Shown: piece after piece, positions 9,267-16,809 of the stretch
How positions within the stretch are numbered: position 1 is the first letter of the stretch
Layout of the letters: each line of letters opens with the position of its first letter
Source of the DNA: Legionella sp.
GTDB lineage: Bacteria > Pseudomonadota > Gammaproteobacteria > Legionellales > Legionellaceae
Reading direction: 5' to 3'
Length of the DNA: 64,000 bases
NCBI GenBank assembly: GCA_002786165.1
Contig: PEQK01000015.1
Coordinates: 26,331-90,330 of the forward strand
The notes under the pieces: generated by a model
The model's database searches: none
What the model saw: only the letters and a program-made list of their open reading frames with translations
What the model was told of the DNA's origin: nothing
Translations under genes and position numbers: made by a program

Positions 9267-10175
9267 TTATTTATCCTGCCCAAATGATGCTTTAGCCAGC
9301 TCTGCAATCCCTGCAATTGACCCAAGGACCGTGCTCGCTTCTAGCGGCATAAGAATCACTTTTTGATTATCCGCCGAAGCAATTTTTCCTAAGGCATCGA
9401 TGTATTTTTGAGCGACAAAATAATTGATGGCTTGTACACTCCCTTCTTTAATAGCACCAGAAACCATATCGGTAGCCTTTGCTTCAGCCTCTGCCAATCG
9501 CTCTCTCGCTTCTGAATCACGGTAAGCCGCTTCCTTTTTTCCTTCTGCCTGTAAAATTAAGGCTTGTTTTTCACCTTCAGCACGTAGGATGGCAGATTGA
9601 CGCTGTCCTTCTGCTTCTAAAATGGTCGCACGCTTATCACGCTCGGCTTTCATTTGGCGGCCCATGGATTCGACCAAATCTTTGGGGGGCGCAATTTCTT
9701 TAATCTCAACCCGAGTGACTTTGATACCCCATGGCGTCGTGGCTTGATCAACCACGGTCAACAATCTTGTATTGATTTGATCGCGTTGGGACAACATACT
9801 GTCCAAATCCAACGACCCTAATACCGTACGAATATTTGTCATAATCAAATTACGAATGGCCATTTCTAGATTTTTAACTTCATAAGCAGCTTTTGCACAA
9901 TCCACCACTTGATAAAATATCACCGCATCCACTCGAACCATCGCATTATCGGAGCTGATGATTTCTTGCGCTGGAATATCCAGGGTTTGCTCCATGAGGC
10001 TCAGCCTCACCCCTATTCTATCCATAAAAGGAACGATAATGGCAAGACCGGGGGACAATGTCTTGGTATAGCGACCAAAACGTTCTACCGTAGACTCATA
10101 CCCTTGTGGTATTTGCTTCACGCCCATAAAAAGAAGCATCAGGGCTAAAGCGACAATTAATCCAGTAACTAACAT
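9267..10175 (-). CDS. qmcA: SPFH/stomatin-family membrane protein
   Basis: A 302-residue stomatin/prohibitin homologue. It has an N-terminal membrane anchor (residues 1-20), the SPFH domain (PQGYESTVERFGRYTKTLSPG, then RVDAVIFYQV and ALGSLDLD-like ring-contact region), and a long Ala/Glu/Lys coiled coil with repeated AEGxxxA units (residues about 185-245). A C-terminal hydrophobic turn follows. Length, order and the downstream NfeD partner match QmcA (YbbK). It probably forms large rings at the inner membrane that associate with FtsH-type proteases; this is family knowledge. Confidence 0.88.
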   Translation of the reverse strand: MLVTGLIVALALMLLFMGVKQIPQGYESTVERFGRYTKTLSPGLAIIVPFMDRIGVRLSLMEQTLDIPAQEIISSDNAMVRVDAVIFYQVVDCAKAAYEVKNLEMAIRNLIMTNIRTVLGSLDLDSMLSQRDQINTRLLTVVDQATTPWGIKVTRVEIKEIAPPKDLVESMGRQMKAERDKRATILEAEGQRQSAILRAEGEKQALILQAEGKKEAAYRDSEARERLAEAEAKATDMVSGAIKEGSVQAINYFVAQKYIDALGKIASADNQKVILMPLEASTVLGSIAGIAELAKASFGQDK

Positions 10176-10458
10176 TTGTGATCCTCGTTGATGAAAAACG
10201 TATTTGAATTGACCTCATTAGCGCCTTTTAATTTATCTATCTTCGTAGAAACGACTACGTCAAAAAGCGTTTAAAAATAACTATACATGGTATCGTGTTA
10301 CAAACAAGACAAAGATCGTCATGCATCTCATTGAATTATGACACAAATCTAAAAAGCCAAACCAGAGTTAAAAATTAAATCTGATTTGAGGAAAAACCTT
10401 ATAGACAGGTTATTGGGCCTTCAATAAAATTGTGCTACAAAACATACGGATGTGTTCA

Positions 10459-11715
10459 ATGGAACTAAAATCTTTCATTACTGATGCTGATGACTCACTG
10501 TTCTCTCTTTACAATTTACCCTATGGTATATTTTCTTGCAATCACAATGAAAACTATCGGGTGGGCGTTGCTATCGGCAATCAAGTATTAGATCTTGCCT
10601 GTTTAGAGCACGCTGGACTTATTAAGATTGCAAATAAAAAAAACATTTTTAATCAAACATCACTCAATATTTTCGCAGGACTAGACGCACAAACACGGTT
10701 ACATATTCGTAATAGAATTCAATTGTTATTAAGCATCAACAACGATGAATTGCAAAAAAACAAGTCGTTACGTTCAAACGCGCTCATTAGCACTGAAAAA
10801 ATTACGATGGCACACCCATTTCAAATAGAAGGATTTTCCGATTTTTACACGTCAGAACACCATGCCACAAACGTTGGCAAGCTGTTTCGAGATAAAGACA
10901 ACCCACTGTTGCCAAATTGGAAGTATTTACCCGTAGGATACAATGGGCGAGTCAGTACGATTAATTTATCTGGTCACGCCATACGAAGACCCAAAGGACA
11001 AATCAAGCATCCGGATCAACATACACCAGTTTTTTCTGAGAGTAGAAAGCTAGATTTTGAGCTTGAAATGGGAGTTTTTGTTGCTCAAGGCAATCCAGAT
11101 GGCACACCAATATCTGTTGATAAAGCCCGGAAGCATATTTTTGGGTTGGTATTATTAAATGATTGGAGTGCCCGTGATATTCAAGCTTTTGAATATCAAC
11201 CTTTAGGCCCATTTTTATCTAAAAGTTTTGCAACATCTATTTCACCCTGGGTCGTCCCTTTGGAGGCATTGCAAGACTACTGCACGCCGATGCCAATACA
11301 GCAACCAGAACCTGTTGATTATTTAAAACAAAAAGAACGTTCATTGATCGACATTAAATTAAAAATTCAAATACAACCTAAAGATTCGACTTTAATAACG
11401 ACCGTATGTGAGACAAATTTCTCCGAATTATATTGGAGCATGGAACAAATGTTAGCGCATCACACCATTAACAATTGTATTATGAAAACGGGGGATCTAC
11501 TAGGCACAGGGACAATCAGCGGCTCCGACAGCCAATCTTGGGGTAGTCTTCTAGAAAAAACGTACAATGGAACACAACCTATACAACTGGATGGGGGTGA
11601 AACACGCCATTTTTTAGAGGATGGAGATTCAGTCATTATTACAGGCTATTGTGATAATGGAAAACATAAATTAGGATTTGGAAAAGTTGAGAATAAGATA
11701 GTAGCCGCATCTTAA
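10459..11715 (+). CDS. Fumarylacetoacetase-like hydrolase
   Basis: Looks like a full-length fumarylacetoacetate hydrolase, the last enzyme of tyrosine breakdown (fumarylacetoacetate to fumarate plus acetoacetate). The N-terminal domain begins SFITDADDSLFSLYNLPYG, like animal FAH. The catalytic domain has DFYTSEHHATNVGKLFRD, the metal-binding DFELEM, NDWSARDIQ and SKSFATSISPW. The start at 10459 gives about 418 residues, close to the 419 of human FAH; an open frame reaches GTG 10432. No homogentisate dioxygenase or hydroxyphenylpyruvate dioxygenase gene is nearby. It is followed by an exporter gene on the same strand and lies beside the phosphonate operon, so a role on another oxo-acid is possible but unsupported. 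Confidence 0.83.
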   Translation: MELKSFITDADDSLFSLYNLPYGIFSCNHNENYRVGVAIGNQVLDLACLEHAGLIKIANKKNIFNQTSLNIFAGLDAQTRLHIRNRIQLLLSINNDELQKNKSLRSNALISTEKITMAHPFQIEGFSDFYTSEHHATNVGKLFRDKDNPLLPNWKYLPVGYNGRVSTINLSGHAIRRPKGQIKHPDQHTPVFSESRKLDFELEMGVFVAQGNPDGTPISVDKARKHIFGLVLLNDWSARDIQAFEYQPLGPFLSKSFATSISPWVVPLEALQDYCTPMPIQQPEPVDYLKQKERSLIDIKLKIQIQPKDSTLITTVCETNFSELYWSMEQMLAHHTINNCIMKTGDLLGTGTISGSDSQSWGSLLEKTYNGTQPIQLDGGETRHFLEDGDSVIITGYCDNGKHKLGFGKVENKIVAAS

Positions 11716-11762
11716 AAAATACAGTATCACCAAACAACACCATACTCACTGGAGCATAACTG

Positions 11763-12944
11763 TTGATCAAAAAAGCAAAAATATACTCTAGCATATTTTT
11801 ATTTAGCCTCATATTTTTAACACCTATACCTAATTTTGGCACAGATGTTTATTCGCCATCTTTACCCGAGATAGCCAAAAGCCTATCAAGTAGCGATGAG
11901 TTAATAAAACTCAGCGTATCAATTTACTTAATCATGTACGGAATAGGACAGCTTTTTTTTGGAGTCCTCTCAGATGTATACGGTAGAAGAAAATTATTAC
12001 TTCATGGCTTAGCACTATTTACTATATTTAGTTTTATTGCCTCTTATTCAAATAGTATTTACATACTACTAGCAGCAAGAATAGCTCAAGGCTTAGCTGT
12101 ATCGATCATATCGGTATTAACGAAAGCAATCATCACAGACAAATATTGCGGACGTAAACTCAAAAAAGTATCCACTTACAAGGTTAACGCTCAAGTATTA
12201 AGCATTATTTTAGCACCACTTCTTGGCAGCTATATTCAGACTATTTCGAATTGGACGTATTCTTTTGTATTTTTAGGAACATATGGTGCAATAGGATGGT
12301 TTTGCGCTTTGTTGTTTATTCCAGAAACGTGTAAGAAAAAATCAAAACTTAACATCAAACTTGTTTTTCTTAGTTTAAAATACATTTGTTCACATGAGAC
12401 GTTCATGTTGCTCACCATAGATACGGCAATTTTATATTCGATCATAGGATTATTAGGCGTACTAGGGCCATTTATCTTACAAGACACCATGAAATATGGA
12501 CCATTGACCTATGGAATTTCAGCACTATTCTGTGGTTTATCTTATATGAGTGGCTCCATAGTATCTTATCGCCTTACTCCCAAAGGTTTGTTTTATCTTT
12601 CTTCTGTCATATTCATGGTATCGTCCATGGTATTGATTTTATCAACACTATGGACCGTGATATCGGTCTTTTTGTTTGTTATTCCCGTATTACTCATAAT
12701 GGGCGCTTGCGGCTTATTACTCCCAAGAATGATGAATTACACGCTCAACGTATTCAGACTAAAAGCAGGGGGCGCTGCAAGTGCTGTATTTGGTGCTTTG
12801 GTGATGTTTGGTATGGGACTAACATTAAGTATCAGCGGTTTTGTAAACACTAAGAGCTTGGCTCCTATAGGTTGTTTTTATTTTTTATTATGTTCGATTT
12901 GTATTTCCATATTAAGCTTTAAAAAATTATATCAACATTTATAG
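11763..12944 (+). CDS. Bcr/CflA-type MFS drug exporter
   Basis: A 393-residue transporter with twelve predicted membrane helices. The N-terminus has TDVYSPSLPEIAKSL, and the loop between helices 2 and 3 reads GVLSDVYGRRKLLLHG, the signature of drug:proton antiporters such as Bcr. GGAG lies nine bases before a TTG start. It runs from 48 bases after the fumarylacetoacetase-like gene and ends seven bases from the convergent end of the phosphonate operon. Position suggests it may export the product of that operon or give self-resistance; MFS pumps that expel fosfomycin are known, but the specificity here is inference. Confidence 0.8.
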   Translation: MIKKAKIYSSIFLFSLIFLTPIPNFGTDVYSPSLPEIAKSLSSSDELIKLSVSIYLIMYGIGQLFFGVLSDVYGRRKLLLHGLALFTIFSFIASYSNSIYILLAARIAQGLAVSIISVLTKAIITDKYCGRKLKKVSTYKVNAQVLSIILAPLLGSYIQTISNWTYSFVFLGTYGAIGWFCALLFIPETCKKKSKLNIKLVFLSLKYICSHETFMLLTIDTAILYSIIGLLGVLGPFILQDTMKYGPLTYGISALFCGLSYMSGSIVSYRLTPKGLFYLSSVIFMVSSMVLILSTLWTVISVFLFVIPVLLIMGACGLLLPRMMNYTLNVFRLKAGGAASAVFGALVMFGMGLTLSISGFVNTKSLAPIGCFYFLLCSICISILSFKKLYQHL

Positions 12945-12951
12945 ATCGTTT

Positions 12952-13566
12952 TTACAGCAAAGTGTCTGCTTTCGGCATAGAAATAAGTTCATCGCCTAAT
13001 TGTAAGTATTTGCCGTAACCCACTCTTGCGATCAACTGCATTTTTTTCAGATCGATGAATCCGTCAGTCATGACCGACGGATTCACATGAATACCTTTTA
13101 CCTTACCAATCACCATTTTATTAACATATTTTTCTGAGTCACTGGGTAATTGAATTGAGTCGTGGTATTCGCACTCTAAATGTATAGGAGAATCTTTTAC
13201 TCTTGGCACATGAATCAAATGCGAAGGCTCATAATCGATGTTTGCAAAATCAAATTCATTGACCGCTCTCAAAAGAGAGGCAGACGTTAGATTCATAGCT
13301 TCCATTAATTGCAAAGTCACAATGTTGATGACAAATTCGCCAGTTTCTTCTATGTTTTTAAGCGTATCCTTCGGCCCGCCTTCTATATGAGCTTTAGTTG
13401 TTGAAAACAAAACCATGGCTGGATTTTCACAAACGATATTAAAATAGCTAAAAGGGGCAAGATTAGGTATGCCAAATTTACTGACCGAACTTATCCATGC
13501 AATTGGTCTTGGCACAACACAAGCGTTCAGCAATCCTTTGGGCATGTCTTTCAAGGTATAAAACAT
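12952..13566 (-). CDS. Flavin reductase-like, FMN-binding split-barrel protein
   Basis: A 204-residue protein of the flavin reductase-like domain family: PRPIAWISSV near the N-terminus, then NLAPFSYFNIV and ENPAMVLFS, the usual FMN phosphate and isoalloxazine contacts, and DTLKNIEETGEFVINIV. It is the last gene of the minus-strand operon, four bases after the dehydrogenase stop, with AGG of its ribosome binding site inside the end of that gene. Such enzymes deliver electrons from NAD(P)H through FMN. A link with the neighbouring non-heme iron epoxidase, as a reductant source, is inferred from position. Confidence 0.8.
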   Translation of the reverse strand: MFYTLKDMPKGLLNACVVPRPIAWISSVSKFGIPNLAPFSYFNIVCENPAMVLFSTTKAHIEGGPKDTLKNIEETGEFVINIVTLQLMEAMNLTSASLLRAVNEFDFANIDYEPSHLIHVPRVKDSPIHLECEYHDSIQLPSDSEKYVNKMVIGKVKGIHVNPSVMTDGFIDLKKMQLIARVGYGKYLQLGDELISMPKADTLL

Positions 13567-13570
13567 TTTT

Positions 13571-14473
13571 TTAACCTATAATGATGGGAGTATTGATTTT
13601 ATTTTGTATATGATGAAAACACTCGGTTTGATCAGCCTGTGCTCCAAAAACTTTTTTGGTTGCTTCAAACAAATCGATGGTCATTTTCGATAAAACCAGA
13701 TCTAGTTCTGTCTGCTTTAACAAAGCATGCGCCAGAAAAAGGTCTTTGGTTCTTACATCAAGAGTAACAGCAACATGCTCTATATTTTCCGCTAACCTAT
13801 TCAGTAAAATATCCATATAAGCTGACTTTCCTCTGGCTGTTGTTAGCACAGCTCTTAAAGTATCGATATCAAATCCAAGCTTCAATCCTAAAGAAACAAC
13901 CTCCGATGCACCATGTAAATTGATACTCTCAGCTAAATTGTTAATAATTTTTAATTTTTGAGCATCACCATTATTGCCAACATAATGAACACTTGAGCAA
14001 AAATGTTTTAATAGGATAACAGCTTGTCCAAATACATCCAAATCCCCAGCACAAATAGCCGTCATCGTACCATTTTTTGCTCCTTCTTGGCCCCCCGACA
14101 CAGGGCTTTCGAGATAACTGATGTTGAACGCCTGAAGTCTTTTAGAAACATCTATGGCAAAATCTGGAGACGTGGTACTCAAATCAATGAGGGTGATTTT
14201 TTTTTGAGTCACATCCAAGTATGGCGCATTTGCAAGAATTAACTCTTGAAAAGCATCCTCATTTCCTAGGCAAACAAAAATTGTTTCACAATGCAATATA
14301 TCCAATATCGAATCCGCCTGTATCGCGCCCTGATCTACCAACGGTTTACATTTGTTTTTTGTTCTATTATAAATTTTTACTTGAAAATGCTTTGATAGCA
14401 ACTGTTCTACGATCGCAGAACCAAGAATTCCTGTACCAATCCAACCAATTATCGCTGATGCGGGATTATTCAT
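13571..14473 (-). CDS. Beta-hydroxyacid dehydrogenase, Psf3-like (2-oxopropylphosphonate reductase candidate)
   Basis: A 300-residue NAD(P)-dependent dehydrogenase of the 3-hydroxyisobutyrate/6-phosphogluconate dehydrogenase superfamily. The Rossmann loop is G13-T-G15-I-L-G18 in IGWIGTGILG; the substrate loop ESPVSGGQEGAKNGTMTA is at about 122-139; the catalytic lysine is Lys175 in KIINN, with Asn179 nearby. In the pseudomonad fosfomycin pathway a reductase called Psf3 reduces 2-oxopropylphosphonate to (S)-2-hydroxypropylphosphonate just before epoxidation. Its place directly downstream of the HppE homologue supports the same role here. The start is ATG 14473; an in-frame TTG lies seven codons upstream. 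Substrate is inferred. Confidence 0.8.
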   Translation of the reverse strand: MNNPASAIIGWIGTGILGSAIVEQLLSKHFQVKIYNRTKNKCKPLVDQGAIQADSILDILHCETIFVCLGNEDAFQELILANAPYLDVTQKKITLIDLSTTSPDFAIDVSKRLQAFNISYLESPVSGGQEGAKNGTMTAICAGDLDVFGQAVILLKHFCSSVHYVGNNGDAQKLKIINNLAESINLHGASEVVSLGLKLGFDIDTLRAVLTTARGKSAYMDILLNRLAENIEHVAVTLDVRTKDLFLAHALLKQTELDLVLSKMTIDLFEATKKVFGAQADQTECFHHIQNKINTPIIIG

Positions 14474-14520
14474 GATAATGAACTCTGTTGACAATAAATA
14501 TAATTAACTAAAACGGTGAT

Positions 14521-14569
14521 AATGACAAACTCACATAAAAAATTTATGTTTCATTGAGAGTCTGTCATT
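14521..14569. promoter_or_regulatory. Inverted repeat between the HppE-like and Psf3-like genes
   Basis: AATGACAAACTC (14521-14532) pairs with GAGTCTGTCATT (14558-14569) with one mismatch, and the loop itself holds a nested arm ACATAAA/TTTATGT. It lies in the only sizeable gap inside the minus-strand operon after the PHP gene. It could be an RNA processing or attenuation hairpin, or a binding site. No U-run follows on the minus strand, so a simple terminator is unlikely. Confidence 0.45.
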
Positions 14570-14585
14570 AGCCCCATAACACTAT

Positions 14586-15134
14586 TTAATAATTCACCGC
14601 GATAAGTTCCGAATTATCTTCCATAGCCATAAAACTGTGAGGGACATTTGGAGATACATAGGCTGAATCACCGACATTAAGCTCCACGTTTCTTACGCCA
14701 TTGTCAGTTTTCCAATCCATTCTGACTTTGCCTTTGGTAACATAAACCAGCTCTTTAGAATCATGTCCGTCATTTAACGTAATTTTATCGATATCTTTGC
14801 AGTGTAAATCTACTCTAAGTGCCATCAAATTTGGTTCCGTTTTTGTCGTAGCCAAATGATTATAGGTATAGTACTTCACCCCTCCTTTTTCACTCACTCT
14901 ATGAAACGAGTCATTTTTTCGACTAATTTTAATCCCATCATCCAGATCATTTTCCACAAAAAAATCTTTCACGGGGACAGCTAATTTATCTGACAAATGT
15001 TTTAACTCAGTAAAATTTTTAAAAATAACATCGCCATTTTTAACCTCATAATCACGGATGATCTGATCTGGCAACATTTTCCTACTCGCTACGAGCGATT
15101 CAACAACATGTTGTTTAATAGCTAAATTTGTCAT
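14586..15134 (-). CDS. HppE homologue: (S)-2-hydroxypropylphosphonate epoxidase (fosfomycin synthase type)
   Basis: An N-terminal helical domain (residues about 1-60) precedes a cupin (about 85-182). The active-site pattern of HppE is present with its spacing: Asn121, His124 and Glu128 in NDGHDSKEL, then His166 and Phe168 in VPHSF; His124, Glu128 and His166 are the expected iron ligands. The substrate tyrosines are Tyr88, Tyr89 and Tyr91 in KYYTYN, and Lys19 lies where HppE has its phosphonate-binding lysine. NDLDDG (62-67) and the ending LIAVN also match what I recall of Streptomyces HppE. The position of its Arg97 holds Lys83. The protein is 182 residues against about 190-200 for known enzymes. 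AAGGAG sits seven bases before the ATG. HppE closes the epoxide of fosfomycin using iron and peroxide. Confidence 0.88.
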   Translation of the reverse strand: MTNLAIKQHVVESLVASRKMLPDQIIRDYEVKNGDVIFKNFTELKHLSDKLAVPVKDFFVENDLDDGIKISRKNDSFHRVSEKGGVKYYTYNHLATTKTEPNLMALRVDLHCKDIDKITLNDGHDSKELVYVTKGKVRMDWKTDNGVRNVELNVGDSAYVSPNVPHSFMAMEDNSELIAVNY

Positions 15135-15160
15135 ATTGCTTCTCCTTAGTTGAATAAAAA

Positions 15161-15885
15161 TTATGAAATAAGATGCTTTCTATATGCGCTAGAAATCTGC
15201 ACCAACTGCTCTGCTTCAGGCGAAATACTAATACTAACTTTATTGGTTTTTATAGCATTTTTAAACATTGAGAACCCAAAGACATCATCACTACACATGG
15301 TGTATCCCACGCCTATTTGAGCCCATGTGTGTGCATCACTTCCTGCTACAAAATTTTTTTTAAGGCTTGTAGATAAATTTCGGTATTTTTCTTTTTGCAC
15401 AATATCTTTTGCGGGTAACTCAATGGCGTCTAAAAGATGTGATTTTTCTTCTATATGATTTATCCACTTTCCTGGCCTGTAGAGATGATGGCCTACTATA
15501 ACGAAACTATCCGTTGCAGTTGAAACAGTATCAAGGAGACTTTCTAGGGTGTAGTATCCTTTATTTTTATTTAAACTCTTTAGAATACTAGTTGCGTGTG
15601 CAATCCAACATCAGCACCACCGCTCAGAGCAACTTCAGCACCAGAAGTAGCAATTAAGCCATTGGGCAAGCGTACAACACCTTCATCCAACAACTCGCCT
15701 CCTAATATGTTATTTAAAAACAAATCATTCAATAAATGCGAATAATGAATCGCATCTAAATGCTCCGTACAACAAACAACATCCAAATCCTTCATTCTAG
15801 CAATATCAAAATAAAAATTGATTGATTTCCAGTCAGGCTTAGACTCTTTCGTTAAGAAAAGATGAGTATGTGTATCTATTTTCAT
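15161..15885 (-). pseudogene. PHP-superfamily metalloenzyme (PsfC-like candidate), frameshifted
   Basis: The N-terminal part reads KIDTHTHLF, CTEHLDAIHY and SGAEVALSGGADVGLH, then hits a stop near 15582. Continuing in another frame from about 15600 gives ATSILKSL, VIVGHHLY and the PHP hallmark GSDAHTWAQIG, ending at 15161. Joined, the two parts make about 240 residues with a complete set of PHP metal ligands (His6, His8 at the N-terminus). The frames meet at a short CA-repeat, and removing two bases restores the frame. The start is ATG 15885, with AAGG eight bases upstream. A PHP-superfamily enzyme, PsfC, performs oxidative decarboxylation of 2-phosphonomethylmalate in pseudomonads, so this is the likely counterpart. 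It may be a real lesion, a recoded gene or a sequence error. Confidence 0.75.
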
Positions 15886-15908
15886 AAAATTAGCCTTATT
15901 CATTATAA

Positions 15909-16796
15909 TTATTCAGTTATTTTGATTGCCTTAGCCGCATAAGTTTCATAATTTGCGTTATGCAGATCCATACCTTGCAAATCAAATAACTCACCTACTG
16001 TTGCAATATCTGCTTCGATAAAAGCAGTGGTTTCTTGCGTTATAATATTTTTGAAAGTTTTTTTGACAGCAGTCACACTTGCTCTAATACCTTGATTTGC
16101 ATAAATGACACCTTTTATTGTTGCGTCAATAAAGTCAGTCACTTTGGTACCATAGTATGTGGTTGGAACAATAAAGACAGGTAAACTACCTTTGTATAAC
16201 CGCATAAAATTAAAAATTTCATCCGGTTTTTGCTGTTTGGAATGAATCAATAGGGCGTCTGCGCCAGATTTTTCATAAGCTACAGCCCTTTTGAGAGCCT
16301 CGTCCATCCCTGCGCCTGCAATCAATGCTTCTATTCTTGCAATAATCATAAAGCTGTCATTTTTCTTAGCCGCATTAGCTGCTATTAGTTTGGCAGAAAA
16401 ATCTTCAATAGATACTAGGTTTTGTCCTGAATTTACGAAGCTATTTATTTTAGGAAAATGTTTGTCTTCTATACATATGGCGGCAATACCCCTGTCTTCA
16501 TATGATTTCACCAAATGAATCACATTATTGATATCACCAAACCCTGAATCGCAATCAGCGATCACAGGAATATCAACAGTCTTGTTTATCATATCTGCAA
16601 TTTGCAAACATTCACTCATAGACAATATATTCGCATCTGGCACACAATAAGAAGAAGCAATTTCAAATCCACTGGCCCAAATGGCGTCAAATCCAGCCAT
16701 TTGAGCAAGTCTCGCGCTTAAACCATTATGTGCGCCAGCTAAGCGAATGATTTTATTATTTGCTAGTGTTTCACGCAGCAGAATACTTTTATTCAT
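15909..16796 (-). CDS. Phosphoenolpyruvate phosphomutase (PEP mutase)
   Basis: Catalyses rearrangement of phosphoenolpyruvate to phosphonopyruvate, the C-P bond-forming first step of nearly all phosphonate biosynthesis. The diagnostic EDK-x5-NS motif is complete: Glu110-Asp111-Lys112 to Asn118-Ser119. It separates true mutases from the related isocitrate and phosphonopyruvate hydrolase groups. Metal-binding Asp81 and Asp83 lie in ADCDSGFG, and WASGFE (40-45) closes the active site. The 295-residue length is typical. ATG 16796 was chosen because the family N-terminus (LRETLANNKIIRLAGAHNGL) follows and AAAGGA lies upstream; the longer open frame would overlap the preceding gene. It starts 13 bases after the synthase gene. 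Confidence 0.93.
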   Translation of the reverse strand: MNKSILLRETLANNKIIRLAGAHNGLSARLAQMAGFDAIWASGFEIASSYCVPDANILSMSECLQIADMINKTVDIPVIADCDSGFGDINNVIHLVKSYEDRGIAAICIEDKHFPKINSFVNSGQNLVSIEDFSAKLIAANAAKKNDSFMIIARIEALIAGAGMDEALKRAVAYEKSGADALLIHSKQQKPDEIFNFMRLYKGSLPVFIVPTTYYGTKVTDFIDATIKGVIYANQGIRASVTAVKKTFKNIITQETTAFIEADIATVGELFDLQGMDLHNANYETYAAKAIKITE

Positions 16797-16809
16797 ATCA
16801 TGGCATCCT

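Noticed and set aside
14586..15134. XRE-type regulator with a cupin sensor domain
   Set aside because: The helical domain is degenerate as a DNA-binding motif, and the cupin has the specific HppE iron ligands and tyrosines.
15909..16796. Methylisocitrate lyase or phosphonopyruvate hydrolase in place of PEP mutase
   Set aside because: The EDK-x5-NS motif is complete and spaced exactly as in PEP mutases, and the neighbours are phosphonate genes.
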